Shown here piece after piece: positions 8,740-17,370 of a stretch of 64,000 nucleotides of DNA. Under the pieces are notes generated by a model. That model was not told where the DNA came from and did no database searches. It worked only from the letters and a program-made list of their open reading frames with translations. Position 1 is the stretch's first letter. Each line of letters begins with the position of its first letter. The stretch lies in the NCBI RefSeq assembly GCF_018598185.1, contig NZ_JAHESC010000033.1, forward strand, positions 1 to 64,000, written 5' to 3'. This DNA comes from Dawidia soli. GTDB lineage: Bacteria; Bacteroidota; Bacteroidia; Cytophagales; Cyclobacteriaceae. The position numbers and the translations under genes were made by a program.

Positions 8740-10326
8740 ATGCAAAACATCGCTACTGTTATCATTTTGCTTGCCGTTGTCACCGCCCTGGCCGAGGTGA
8801 CCGATAAGATCCGGGTACCGTATCCGATCCTGTTGGTACTGGCCGGTATCGGCATCGGGCTTGTACCGGGGCTGCCGGTGCTCTCGCTCGACCCTGATGT
8901 GGCGTTCCTGGTCTTCCTGCCGCCCGTGCTGTATGCCGCGGCGTGGAACACATCATGGCCCGACTTTAAAGCAGCCAAGCGTCCCATCACGATGCTGGCC
9001 ATCGGCTGCGTGATCTTTACCACCTGTGCCGTGGCCTGGGTAGCGCATACATTTATTCCCGGCTTTGGCTGGGCCGAAGGGTTTGTGCTGGGGGCGATCA
9101 TTTCCCCGCCCGATGCCGTTGCCGCTACGGCCGCCACGAAAGGCCTGGCCATACCCAAACGCGTCGTCACGATCCTGGAGGGTGAAAGCCTGGTGAACGA
9201 TGCCACTGGTCTGATCGCCTACCGCTATGCCGTGGTCGCCGTTGTCACCGGAGCCTTCAGCCTGTGGGAAGCCGGCTTTCAATTTTTGCTGGTAGCCGCA
9301 GGGGGTATCGGCTTGGGGCTGGCACTGGGCTGGCTCTTTAAGTGGATCCACAACATCACGCCCAGCAATCCTACGACCGATACGGTGCTGACCTTTCTGG
9401 CGCCCTTTGTAGCATACCTGTTGGCGGAAGCGGTGCACGTGTCGGGCGTATTGTCGGTGGTAACGGCCGGGCTGATGCTGGGGCGGAGCTCCAGCGAAAT
9501 GTTCTCGCAGCAAACACGCATGCAGGCCAACAGCTCCTGGAATACCGTGCTCTTCATCCTGAACGGTATCATTTTTATCCTCATCGGCTTACAGCTGCCG
9601 GAGATCATCCGGTCCATGGGCGACTACGCCTTCTGGGCCTGGAAGTATGCCGTGCTCATCAGCGTGGCGGTGATCATCGGCCGCATCATCTGGGTGTACC
9701 CGAGTACGTACCTGCCACGCATCTTGTTCAGGCATATCCGCGAACAGGAACCGGAACCCGATGTGCGCCTCACGACGATCATTGCCTGGTCGGGTATGCG
9801 CGGGGTTGTTTCCCTGGCGGCGGCGCTGGCACTGCCGTTGGTGATCGGCGACGGTGTCGCGTTCCCCCATCGCAACCTGATCATCTTCCTGACCTTCTGC
9901 GTGATCTTCTCGACATTGGTTTTGCAGGGCCTCACGCTCCGCCCCATGATCAAGCTCTTTGGCCTGAAGCCGGATGATAAGGATTACGAGGACGAGCAAC
10001 GCGCACGCCTGAAGATTGCCGCCTCGGTCATCGAGCACATCGAAGAAAACTATGCGCTCGAGCTAAGCGACGCCGTGCTTAGCCAGGTAAAGTCGAAGTA
10101 CGAGATCCGCATCGAGCGGCTGCGCAAAGACGAGCCGCAACGCCGCATGACAGAAGACCAGATCCGCGAGTTCCACCGCATTCAGCAGGAGCTGCTGGAG
10201 AAGGAGCGGCGGGACATGATCCGGCTGCGACACGACGGTAAGATCAGCGACGAGATCTTGCGCAAGATGGAGTACGAGCTGGACCTGGAAGAGACCCGTC
10301 TTATCCTCGAACGCGATCTCGCGTAA
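8740..10326 (+). CDS. CPA1-family Na+/H+ antiporter
   Basis: A 528-residue inner-membrane exchanger with about 12 helices over the first 410 residues. Family motifs are present: FLPPVLYAAAW, AIISPPDAVAATA, LEGESLVNDATGL (the ion-binding ND pair) and WSGMRGVVSLAAALALP. The last 110 residues form a hydrophilic, charged, mostly helical cytoplasmic tail (DDKDYEDEQRARLKIAASVIEHIEENY onward), as in YjcE-type proteins. It probably exports Na+ or K+ for H+ in pH and salt homeostasis. It stands alone, facing a convergent GyrI-like gene only 3 bases from its stop. Confidence 0.93.
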   Translation: MQNIATVIILLAVVTALAEVTDKIRVPYPILLVLAGIGIGLVPGLPVLSLDPDVAFLVFLPPVLYAAAWNTSWPDFKAAKRPITMLAIGCVIFTTCAVAWVAHTFIPGFGWAEGFVLGAIISPPDAVAATAATKGLAIPKRVVTILEGESLVNDATGLIAYRYAVVAVVTGAFSLWEAGFQFLLVAAGGIGLGLALGWLFKWIHNITPSNPTTDTVLTFLAPFVAYLLAEAVHVSGVLSVVTAGLMLGRSSSEMFSQQTRMQANSSWNTVLFILNGIIFILIGLQLPEIIRSMGDYAFWAWKYAVLISVAVIIGRIIWVYPSTYLPRILFRHIREQEPEPDVRLTTIIAWSGMRGVVSLAAALALPLVIGDGVAFPHRNLIIFLTFCVIFSTLVLQGLTLRPMIKLFGLKPDDKDYEDEQRARLKIAASVIEHIEENYALELSDAVLSQVKSKYEIRIERLRKDEPQRRMTEDQIREFHRIQQELLEKERRDMIRLRHDGKISDEILRKMEYELDLEETRLILERDLA

Positions 10327-10329
10327 GTG

Positions 10330-10974
10330 TCATTGCACAGGCTCCCGCAAGATCGTCCTGAATTTCGCGGGCGCTACTTTCGTAAAATCAGACAGGTATA
10401 TTTCGTGGTGATCGCCCGCATGCTTCAGGTTATGCGCCTGCATGAATTCCTGCATGATCTGCAGCGATTCGGGTTCGCGATCAAAGGGCCCGTTGTGTAG
10501 CATTTGCACGACCTTGCCTTCGTTCAGCGTATAATAGCAGACCTCGGCGATCAAGGGTTGCTTCTTTTTTTCCAGTACGGCTTTGCGCACCGATGCCACG
10601 ACCTCGGCGGTAACAAAGTCCGGCATGCGGATCAGCAGCCGCCACTGCCATGCTGCGCGTGGGATCTGGCGTGGCGCCTCGGCCATGGAGACCCCAGCAT
10701 AGCGTTTGTCGAACCACCACTGGGCTTCCAGCTTGGGTACGGTAAAGTCCTTCCCGCGTGATTTGCACAGGAACTTGATGCCGTAGGCTACGGGAAACAC
10801 GGCCTGTATACCGGCTTTGAAATCGTCGCCGTTAGGGTCCCCCTGGCCTGTGAGTGACAAGTAGTGTGCCTCCTCCAGTGTCAGCACTTCCGGGGTGTTG
10901 GAGGCGGAGTAATACGATTTATAGCGCTTAGTCAGGTCGAGCTTGGAAGAAGTCTTCGTGGAGGTGATTGTCAT
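10330..10974 (-). CDS. GyrI-like small-molecule-binding protein
   Basis: A 214-residue protein of the GyrI-like (SOUL/BmrR effector) fold without a DNA-binding domain. The N-terminal LDLTKRYKSYYSASNTPEVL and the middle FKAGIQAVFPVAYGIKF followed by EAQWWFD are typical of the stand-alone cytosolic group. The C-terminal half repeats the fold with HNGPFDREPESLQIMQEF and HHEIYLSDF. Such proteins bind amphipathic molecules; some hydrolyse or sequester them. The substrate is unknown. Its stop is 3 bases from the antiporter stop on the other strand. Confidence 0.85.
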   Translation of the reverse strand: MTITSTKTSSKLDLTKRYKSYYSASNTPEVLTLEEAHYLSLTGQGDPNGDDFKAGIQAVFPVAYGIKFLCKSRGKDFTVPKLEAQWWFDKRYAGVSMAEAPRQIPRAAWQWRLLIRMPDFVTAEVVASVRKAVLEKKKQPLIAEVCYYTLNEGKVVQMLHNGPFDREPESLQIMQEFMQAHNLKHAGDHHEIYLSDFTKVAPAKFRTILREPVQ

Positions 10975-11239
10975 CGGGTTTGCGTTTTAAGGTGTACCCA
11001 AAAGTGCGACACCCTGCCGTCAACCCTATGTCAGCAGAACCTGTGAAAATCAGATCAGAATTCCATTTTTTTCAGTGCCAGGAAGCGTTTGGCCTTCGGA
11101 TGCCGGAATATACAGTTGTTGAATCCCCCATAAAGGGGGAGTTGGATGGAGCGTTACCGGTAGCGAGTACGCAAAAAAAAGGTCTTAGGGAAAGTGAAAA
11201 AACGCGATAACGTCTATCTTAGTGTCGAAACCTAAACGT

Positions 11240-12334
11240 ATGAATGGACCTCTGCCGGTATCGGTGGTCTTGACCGCTATGCTATTAACGGCCTGCGAAT
11301 GGCAAGCCCGTTGTCTCGAAGAGACGCGCTACCCGGCGCTCGTGTGGCCCACCCATGGCGAAGAGATCGAATTTGCCGACGACGCAAACGCCAATACCGA
11401 ACACCAATGCCTGGAGCACCACGTGTTTGACAACGTTCCTTTCAAACTTCCGATTGCCATCGACCCGGCCTATGCCCCCATGATGCGGCTTCAGCAGGAC
11501 ACCGTCGTGCGCTATGCCTCCTCCAAACATGCGAATACCTTTGTGATGCGGATCGACAGTACCGCACGTTACTCACTTTACCTGTTGCGCGAAGAGCTCC
11601 GTGGTGGCGGCGACCATCCCGATCAATACGATGTTTTATTCACCACCGATGCCCGGGGTAAACTGATCGACAACCTCATGGTAGGTGTCGACGATGCCCA
11701 TCACCATCGTGCGTATTGGATCGAGAGCCCGACTGAATTTGGCATAAAGGAAGTCGCCGGCCTGAGTATGGAGGAGGAAACGGAGTATAAGGTGACCTGC
11801 CGTGTAACCGAAGCCGGCACCTTTGCGGCGATCCAGAGCAATCTGATGCAGATGAACGGGCAGGAAGAAAATTATACCGAAGAGGTACCCCTGGAATATG
11901 CCGAGTCGATGGTGACGGTCGAAACGGGCAAACCGGTACTCGCCGCCATCGAAAAAGCCATCTTTGTCGACCCCCTGGATAAAGATTACCTCGACGAAAA
12001 AACGGTAGGAGACCAAAAGGTATACCTGGCCCTGGGCATGTCGGGCATTGCCGACTACACATTATTTATGTTGCATAGCCCCATGGGCGAAGGCGGCAAT
12101 ACGTTGGTGGCCGAAAGCTGGTCCATTCCCATGCCGCTCTCGTCGCGGCCGATCACATCCAGCCACATTGTACACATGGATTGGTTGCACCAGCAGGGAG
12201 ATGAATACAACGTCGAGCTGGTCGTTCAGTACGAAATGCAAGCGCCCCAAGAAGGTGCGGCCCCGCTGTTGGCACTGCGGAGCTATTCCTTTACCTATTC
12301 ACCCGAAGGCGGCCTGGAAGCCGCCCGCGACTAG
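11240..12334 (+). CDS. Hypothetical lipoprotein
   Basis: About 364 residues with a short signal peptide and lipobox (VVLTAMLLTAC) right at the start, so an outer-membrane or periplasmic lipoprotein. I prefer the ATG at 11240, because it begins MNGPLPVSVV directly before the hydrophobic core; a GTG 18 bases upstream is also possible. The mature part is acidic, with beta-rich repeats and a His cluster (DDAHHHRAYW), and no family I recognise. It is convergent with msrB (8 bases apart). The 10975-11239 gap upstream holds only a TCCCCC/GGGGGA hairpin at 11124-11140. Confidence 0.75.
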   Translation: MNGPLPVSVVLTAMLLTACEWQARCLEETRYPALVWPTHGEEIEFADDANANTEHQCLEHHVFDNVPFKLPIAIDPAYAPMMRLQQDTVVRYASSKHANTFVMRIDSTARYSLYLLREELRGGGDHPDQYDVLFTTDARGKLIDNLMVGVDDAHHHRAYWIESPTEFGIKEVAGLSMEEETEYKVTCRVTEAGTFAAIQSNLMQMNGQEENYTEEVPLEYAESMVTVETGKPVLAAIEKAIFVDPLDKDYLDEKTVGDQKVYLALGMSGIADYTLFMLHSPMGEGGNTLVAESWSIPMPLSSRPITSSHIVHMDWLHQQGDEYNVELVVQYEMQAPQEGAAPLLALRSYSFTYSPEGGLEAARD

Positions 12335-12342
12335 CCCGTGTA

Positions 12343-12897
12343 TCACGGTTTTTTCGGCTGCGCGGCCTTCTCGGCTTTGGCGTCGTCGGCTTTCTTAAAT
12401 TCCAGGGACGTAGAGTTTACGCAATAGCGCTGGCCGGTAAGGGTCGGCCCGTCGTCAAATAAGTGGCCCAGGTGTGAGCCACAGCGCGCGCACAAGATCT
12501 CGGTGCGGACCATACCGTGGCTGCGATCTACCACCGTAGTGATACGGTCGCCGGCCAGCTCACGGTCAAAGCTGGGCCAGCCGCACTCCGACGCAAACTT
12601 CATGTCCGATGTAAAAAGCGCCTGCCCGCAGCCGGAACAGTAATACGTACCTTTCTCGCGGGTGTTGGTATACTTGCCTGTAAAGGGCATATCCGTTCCT
12701 TTCTTGCGCAGAACGTTGTATTGCTGGGGGGTAAGCATGGCTTTCCACTCGGCGTCGGTGCGGATGATCTTGCCGGTGGTGTCTTGTACGGCGGGGGCCG
12801 ATGTTAATACGGCCGCAGTGGTTTCCGGGCGGTCGGTCGCCGGGTGGCAGGCTACCAGAGTGGCAGCGGTAAGCAGAACAAAAGCAAATGCGTGCAT
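12343..12897 (-). CDS. msrB: Peptide-methionine (R)-S-oxide reductase, exported lipoprotein form
   Basis: This enzyme repairs methionine-R-sulfoxide in proteins. Two zinc-binding CxxC pairs (YYCSGCGQALF and LCARCGSHLGH) and the catalytic cysteine in GQRYCVNSTSLEF are all present, with the substrate-pocket segment SECGWPSFDREL. An N-terminal signal peptide with lipobox LTAATLVAC indicates a periplasmic or outer-membrane lipoprotein, so it probably repairs oxidised envelope proteins. The reductant supply is unknown. A 74-residue gene lies 25 bases upstream on the same strand and may be co-transcribed. Confidence 0.95.
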   Translation of the reverse strand: MHAFAFVLLTAATLVACHPATDRPETTAAVLTSAPAVQDTTGKIIRTDAEWKAMLTPQQYNVLRKKGTDMPFTGKYTNTREKGTYYCSGCGQALFTSDMKFASECGWPSFDRELAGDRITTVVDRSHGMVRTEILCARCGSHLGHLFDDGPTLTGQRYCVNSTSLEFKKADDAKAEKAAQPKKP

Positions 12898-12922
12898 GGC
12901 GTGCTGGTTTAGACGTAATGAT

Positions 12923-13147
12923 CTACGTTAAAACACGCTCGTTTGGTTTTTGATTCCCGGTAGACTCTTCCACTTCGGCGTAGACCTTGTCGATGTCGAT
13001 AAGGATGGATTTTTCCTGCTTGTATTGAACGGCGATGTACTCCAGCCAGGCGATCACCGATTTTTGCGGGACGTGCGACAAGAGCCATAACAACACTTTA
13101 CGGTCGATCTCGTCCAGCTTAAAGAACTCTAGTTTTTCTTGCTCCAT
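12923..13147 (-). CDS. Small conserved-looking hypothetical protein
   Basis: A 74-residue acidic, mostly helical, soluble protein (MEQEKLEFFKLDEIDRKVLLWLL...). I do not recognise a family. It has normal codon use for the window, an ATG start, and a position 25 bases upstream of msrB on the same strand, which supports a real gene. There is no signal peptide or metal motif. Confidence 0.55.
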   Translation of the reverse strand: MEQEKLEFFKLDEIDRKVLLWLLSHVPQKSVIAWLEYIAVQYKQEKSILIDIDKVYAEVEESTGNQKPNERVLT

Positions 13148-13308
13148 AAAACATTCCGGATAACGGCATTATACAGCAAGGTACTATTTTTCAAGAATAT
13201 TGCACTACGGGGAAAAATCCCTTTTACATAATCGGAAATACAGGTGTTCGTAAGGAATTGTTACAGCACCGGCGCTGACCGGCTGTATACTTTTTGTTTT
13301 CTTGCGGC

Positions 13309-14691
13309 ATGATCGAGGTGAAGCAAGTGAGCGTGCGGCGGGCGGGACTACCGTTGCTGAAAGACATAACCTGGCGCATAACGGCTGGCGAGCATTGGGT
13401 AATTACCGGCGCGAACGGCAGCGGTAAGACCTGGCTGCTCGAGCTGCTGGCAGGACACGTACACGCCACGGCCGGCGAAGTGGTCTACGACTTTGTACAG
13501 GGTACCACCTGGGACGAACGGTTTGCGCTGCGTAAACAACATATACACTATATTCCCGCGCATGCCCTGCAGGTCTTTTTGCAGCAACACGACATGTTCT
13601 ACCAGCAGCGCTATTACTCCATGGGCGACGAGCGCGTGCCCCGCGTCAAAGACATTCTCGGGGTGGAAGCCGATGCGTTTGAGGCGCTCGGTATGCCTGC
13701 TACATTTAACATAGCATCGTTGCTGGAAATAGACGTGACGCGGCTGTCAAACGGGCAGCTGAAAAAGGTTGTTATTTTACAGCAACTGCTGCGCGGGTTG
13801 CCCCGTGTGCTGCTGGTTGATTATCCCTTCGAAGGCCTTGACCCCGCAAGCCGTGCCGATCTGGCCGCCTTCCTGGACCACCTGGCCCGGCAGCAGGGCA
13901 TCACGCTGGTCATGACCGACCATGGCCACCACCTGCCCGCGGCGATTAACCGCCGCCTGGTACTGGCCGCCGGCACCGTAAAGGCGATCGAACCGGTGCA
14001 GCCGTCGCCCTGGCCGGCACCAGTCACACCGGCACCGGCCAAGCCCCTTCAGGACGGCACGCCCATCGTCGAGATGAAGGGTGTCGCCATCCGCTATGGC
14101 AGCCGCACGATCCTCGAAGATTTTCATTGGACCATCCGGCAGGGCGAGCGCTGGGCGTTGACGGGCCGCAACGGCTCGGGCAAGACAACGTTGTTCAGCC
14201 TCATCTTTGCCGACCACCCCATGGCCTATAGTCAGCCGGTCTTTTTGTTTGGCAAGCGCCGTGGCAGTGGCGAGTCCATCTGGGATATTAAAAACCGCAT
14301 TAATTACTTCGGGCCGGAGTTGATCAGCTACCTGGCGCCGCAGTACCGGCCCGAAACAGCCCGCACCTGGATAGCAAACCAACACCGGCAGTTGAACCGG
14401 CAAGCGTTAACCCATGCCATCGAACATTTTCAAGCACAGGACTTTATCGGCCATCCGGTAAAGACCCTGTCGTCGGGACAGTTGCAGGTCATGCTCATAA
14501 TCAGCAGCCTGGTGTCGGGCCGGGAGCTGCTGCTGCTGGATGAGCCCTACCAGTTCCTGGATGCGGCCAATAAAGAGCGCCTGAACGACTACCTGCACGA
14601 GCATCTGCATCCCGATACGACGCTGGTGCTCATTACCCACTACGAAGACGACATCGCTCGCTGGACGCAGCAGCGGTTGGTACTGGCGTGA
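13309..14691 (+). CDS. Tandem ABC ATPase (ModF/PhrA-like)
   Basis: A 460-residue cytoplasmic protein with two fused ABC nucleotide-binding domains and no membrane segments. The first has Walker A GANGSGKT and signature RLSNGQ; the second has Walker A GRNGSGKT, signature TLSSGQ and Walker B LLLLDEPYQFLD. Domain 1 spans about 1-220 and domain 2 about 245-460, joined by a Pro/Ala-rich linker. This layout matches ModF (molybdenum-linked) and related non-transport ATPases; a role in transport is unlikely without a permease. The ATG at 13309 begins MIEVKQVSV, the normal domain edge. Confidence 0.88.
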   Translation: MIEVKQVSVRRAGLPLLKDITWRITAGEHWVITGANGSGKTWLLELLAGHVHATAGEVVYDFVQGTTWDERFALRKQHIHYIPAHALQVFLQQHDMFYQQRYYSMGDERVPRVKDILGVEADAFEALGMPATFNIASLLEIDVTRLSNGQLKKVVILQQLLRGLPRVLLVDYPFEGLDPASRADLAAFLDHLARQQGITLVMTDHGHHLPAAINRRLVLAAGTVKAIEPVQPSPWPAPVTPAPAKPLQDGTPIVEMKGVAIRYGSRTILEDFHWTIRQGERWALTGRNGSGKTTLFSLIFADHPMAYSQPVFLFGKRRGSGESIWDIKNRINYFGPELISYLAPQYRPETARTWIANQHRQLNRQALTHAIEHFQAQDFIGHPVKTLSSGQLQVMLIISSLVSGRELLLLDEPYQFLDAANKERLNDYLHEHLHPDTTLVLITHYEDDIARWTQQRLVLA

Positions 14692-14726
14692 AATGCCCCC
14701 CTTGAACTTTTGCCGACCGCTTTATG

Positions 14727-14751
14727 TATTTAAAATGAATCAATACATTTG
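14727..14751 (+). promoter_or_regulatory. arsR-like promoter with candidate operator
   Basis: TACATTTG at 14744-14751 matches the Bacteroidota -7 consensus. It overlaps an inverted repeat, AAATG (14733-14737) / CATTT (14746-14750). The word TATTTAAAATGAAT (14727-14740) recurs as TATTTAAATGTAT (15205-15217) before the reductase gene, suggesting the regulator binds both sites. No clear -33 TTG at the right distance. Confidence 0.5.
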
Positions 14752-14787
14752 CATTCGTCAATAAGACGGAGCACTGTCAAAACAAGT

Positions 14788-15072
14788 ATGTCGCTGAATA
14801 CGAAGCAAATTGAAAAGATTTCCAAGGCGTTGGGAGATGCCAACCGCCTCAGGATCCTGCAGCACATCGCAAAAAAAGGCGGTTGCGGTTTTTGTTCGGA
14901 GATCCAGGAAGAAAGCACCCTGGCACAGCCTTCTGTAAGCCACCACCTCAAAGTTCTCATCGAAGCGGGTCTGATCGATGCCGAAAAGGAGGGAAGAAAC
15001 CAGAAATACACACTGAATGACGCTGTCTTAAAAGAATACACCAGCGCCGTAACCCTGCTGAAGTTCGTGTAA
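14788..15072 (+). CDS. ArsR-family winged-helix repressor
   Basis: A 94-residue regulator. The ArsR core is clear: KISKALGDANRLRILQHIAKKGGCGFCSEIQ, recognition helix AQPSVSHHLKVLIEAGLI and wing EKEGRNQKYTLN. A Cys pair (GCGFC) stands near the alpha3 region, where metal or thiol sensing occurs in some family members, so redox or electrophile sensing is possible. The start is the ATG at 14788, 37 bases after a TACATTTG box. It lies directly upstream of an old-yellow-enzyme gene that shares its AT-rich palindromes, so it probably represses itself and that gene (inference). Confidence 0.88.
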   Translation: MSLNTKQIEKISKALGDANRLRILQHIAKKGGCGFCSEIQEESTLAQPSVSHHLKVLIEAGLIDAEKEGRNQKYTLNDAVLKEYTSAVTLLKFV

Positions 15073-15106
15073 AGTCCCCGTGGGATTTTTTTTGGTGAGA
15101 TATATT

Positions 15107-15217
15107 GAAATATTTCGATGTGTCTATGAACTAAAACGACGTGGCGTGCGTCTACAGCACTATAAGCCCCTCGCGGGGATTTTTTTGAACCTAATGCATC
15201 GAAATATTTAAATGTAT
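15107..15217. promoter_or_regulatory. 13-bp inverted repeat between arsR and the reductase
   Basis: AAATATTTCGATG (15108-15120) and its exact reverse complement CATCGAAATATTT (15197-15209) flank about 76 bases. Inside are two hairpin/T-run elements: TCCC-CGT-GGGA then T8 near 15075-15093, probably the arsR terminator, and CCCC-TCGC-GGGG then AT7 at 15167-15186. The first arm contains the palindrome GAAATATTTC. The arms look like operators that could be bridged by the ArsR protein. Confidence 0.55.
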
Positions 15218-15237
15218 CATATAAACGTTTGCCGAGC

Positions 15238-16335
15238 ATGACCAGAACAGCCTTTACCCCCCACAAACTTGGAAACATCTCCCTGGAAAACCGTTTTACC
15301 ATGGCCCCCATGGCCCGCCACCGGGCCATTAACAATATACCGAACGACCTGATGGCTGCATACTATAAACAGCGCGCATCGGCCGGACTGATCATTACCG
15401 AAGGTGTGTCGCCGTCGCCCAATGGCCTGGGGTATCCGCGCATGCCCGGCATTTATACCAACGACCAGGTAAACGCCTGGAGAAAAGTGACATACGGTGT
15501 GCGCGAGGCCGGCGGCAGGATCTTTATGCAGCTGATGCACACGGGCCGTATTGCGCATGCACTGAACCTGCCCCGCGGAGCAAAGGTGGTGGCGCCGTCG
15601 ACCGTGGGTGCGGCCGGTCGGATCATGACCGACCAGAAAGGGCCACAGGCCCTCCCGGTGCCGCAAGCCATGACGGCCATCGAAGTGCAGCAAATTAAAT
15701 ACGAATATGTGCGGGCCGCACAGAACGCGATCGACGCAGGTTTTGACGGAGTGGAGATCCACGCCGCCGGCGGCTATCTGCCCGAACAATTTCTGTCGCC
15801 GCATACCAACCAGCGCACCGACATCTATGGAGGCAACATCGAAAACCGCAGCCGCTTTTTGTTAGAGTTGACCCAAGACATCAGTGACGCCATCGGCGCC
15901 GACAAAGTTGGTGTGCGGTTGTCGCCGCACGGCACGGAAAACGACATGCGTTCATATGCGGAAGTAGACGAGACGTACACCTACCTGGCCGCGCACCTGA
16001 ACGACCTGCGCATAGCCTACCTGCACCTGGCCAATGTGGACGTGGCGCCGGCGGGCGAGCCGCTGCCCGTGTGGCGCATGATCCGCGAGCAGTTTAAAGG
16101 CACGCTGATCCTGGCGGGCGGGTATACCGTCTTCCAGGCAGAAGAAGACCTGGCGTCGGGTTTTGCCGACCTGGTGGCCTTTGGTAAACCCTTCATCAGC
16201 AACCCCGACCTGGTGCCGCGCGTGCGCAAGCGGCTGCCGCTGAACATCATGGTCGACGCCCGTACATTATACACACCGGGGCCGAAAGGCCTCATAGACT
16301 ACCCCGTATTTGATCAGGAACTTGTCAATGCCTGA
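15238..16335 (+). CDS. Old yellow enzyme / alkene reductase (NemA-like)
   Basis: An FMN-dependent NAD(P)H:ene reductase of 365 residues that reduces activated C=C bonds, quinones or nitro-esters. The TIM-barrel core has ENRFTMAPMARHRA at the N-terminus, the catalytic GYLPEQFLSPHTNQRTDIYGG segment with ENRSRFLLE after it, and the FMN-phosphate region LAGGYT...DLVAFGKPFISNPDLV. In the usual family the active-site His/Asn pair is followed by a Tyr; here HAAGGYLPEQF keeps His. It follows the ArsR gene and its operators, so induction by electrophiles is likely. I chose the ATG at 15238; a TTG 9 bases upstream is possible. Confidence 0.92.
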   Translation: MTRTAFTPHKLGNISLENRFTMAPMARHRAINNIPNDLMAAYYKQRASAGLIITEGVSPSPNGLGYPRMPGIYTNDQVNAWRKVTYGVREAGGRIFMQLMHTGRIAHALNLPRGAKVVAPSTVGAAGRIMTDQKGPQALPVPQAMTAIEVQQIKYEYVRAAQNAIDAGFDGVEIHAAGGYLPEQFLSPHTNQRTDIYGGNIENRSRFLLELTQDISDAIGADKVGVRLSPHGTENDMRSYAEVDETYTYLAAHLNDLRIAYLHLANVDVAPAGEPLPVWRMIREQFKGTLILAGGYTVFQAEEDLASGFADLVAFGKPFISNPDLVPRVRKRLPLNIMVDARTLYTPGPKGLIDYPVFDQELVNA

Positions 16336-16396
16336 AATCCTGCTGTCATAGGGCTGTCACTGGCGGTCTGTTTCTTCGTACCAAATCTTACGGTGT

Positions 16397-16822
16397 ATGA
16401 AGAAGCAGACCGTCGAACAACAGATAGAAATTGACTGGCCGATCCGGGCCTTGTTCAATTATGTATGCGATATCCACAACAACGCCGCCTGGCAGGACCG
16501 GATAGACCACGCCGAGTGGACGGCCATCGATCACTACTGCGCCGGAGCCCGTTACACGTGTCAGCAGCCCGGCCGCACGCGCCGCGCTACATACGAAGTC
16601 ACCGAGCACACGCCGTACCGCAAGCGTGCCGTTACACGCCGCGACGCCTGGCTGCAACCCACCTATAATATGGAATTCGAACCGCGTGGCGAACGAACGC
16701 TGCTGCGCGTATCGGTATCGTTCAACGGCCCGTGGAGCCTGATGGCACCGTGGTATGCCGGCAAACTGCTGGCCGCCTATGATCTGCCGCGGCTCAAACA
16801 GATCCTCGAAACCGAAAATTAA
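16397..16822 (+). CDS. SRPBCC-superfamily protein
   Basis: A 141-residue START/Bet v1-like fold protein. The N-terminal EQQIEIDWPIRALFNYVCDIHNNAAWQDRI is the standard opening of polyketide-cyclase/dehydrase-like proteins, and the C-terminus ends in a long amphipathic helix. These proteins bind hydrophobic ligands in a deep cavity; the ligand is unknown. It lies in a same-strand run of small single-domain genes (16.4-20.2 kb). Confidence 0.8.
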   Translation: MKKQTVEQQIEIDWPIRALFNYVCDIHNNAAWQDRIDHAEWTAIDHYCAGARYTCQQPGRTRRATYEVTEHTPYRKRAVTRRDAWLQPTYNMEFEPRGERTLLRVSVSFNGPWSLMAPWYAGKLLAAYDLPRLKQILETEN

Positions 16823-16899
16823 TTTTCATCATGCCGGCGCTCTTGACACAGGGGTGTCAGTAGCGCAGTGTTGCTTTGTAACAACAAAACAAAAGACCT

Positions 16900-17349
16900 A
16901 TGTATATCAAAGAAGTACATCCCATCAATTTCTTGTTCCATCGCGTGGAAACCACGGTGGGCGAGCTGCATCAGTTCCTGCCCGTGGGGCAACAGCTTTT
17001 TGCAGAGGCTGTAGCGCGTGGCCACTTCGTTGCGGGGCCGGTACACTGGCATTACATCGGTTTTACCGACGTCGCAAAGCCGTTTATGCTGGAGATAGCC
17101 TTGCCGGTGCGGGAAATACCGCAGGAGTATGACGGCCAGTTTCAATACAAGCGCACCGGTTCCTTCCGCTGCGTATCCTGCGTGCACGAAGGCCCGTGGG
17201 AGCGGATGCCCGAAAGCTATGGCAAGATGATGCACTACATTGCAGAGCACAGACTGTCGCCGCTGGCGGTCAATCGCGAGATCTACATTAACGTCGACAT
17301 GGTCCATCCGGAAGCCAATACCTCGGAGATCCAGATCGGCATAGCCTGA
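16900..17349 (+). CDS. GyrI-like / effector-binding domain protein
   Basis: A 149-residue stand-alone effector-binding domain of the BmrR/GyrI type: the ETTVGELHQFLPVGQQLFAEA opening, HWHYIGF in the central strand, and YGKMMHYIAEHRLSPLAVNREIYINVD near the end. There is no DNA-binding part. It is probably a cytosolic small-molecule binding protein. A second GyrI-like protein lies at 10330-10974, but the two are not close copies. Confidence 0.75.
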   Translation: MYIKEVHPINFLFHRVETTVGELHQFLPVGQQLFAEAVARGHFVAGPVHWHYIGFTDVAKPFMLEIALPVREIPQEYDGQFQYKRTGSFRCVSCVHEGPWERMPESYGKMMHYIAEHRLSPLAVNREIYINVDMVHPEANTSEIQIGIA

Positions 17350-17370
17350 CCGTATGCATCTACTGTACCT

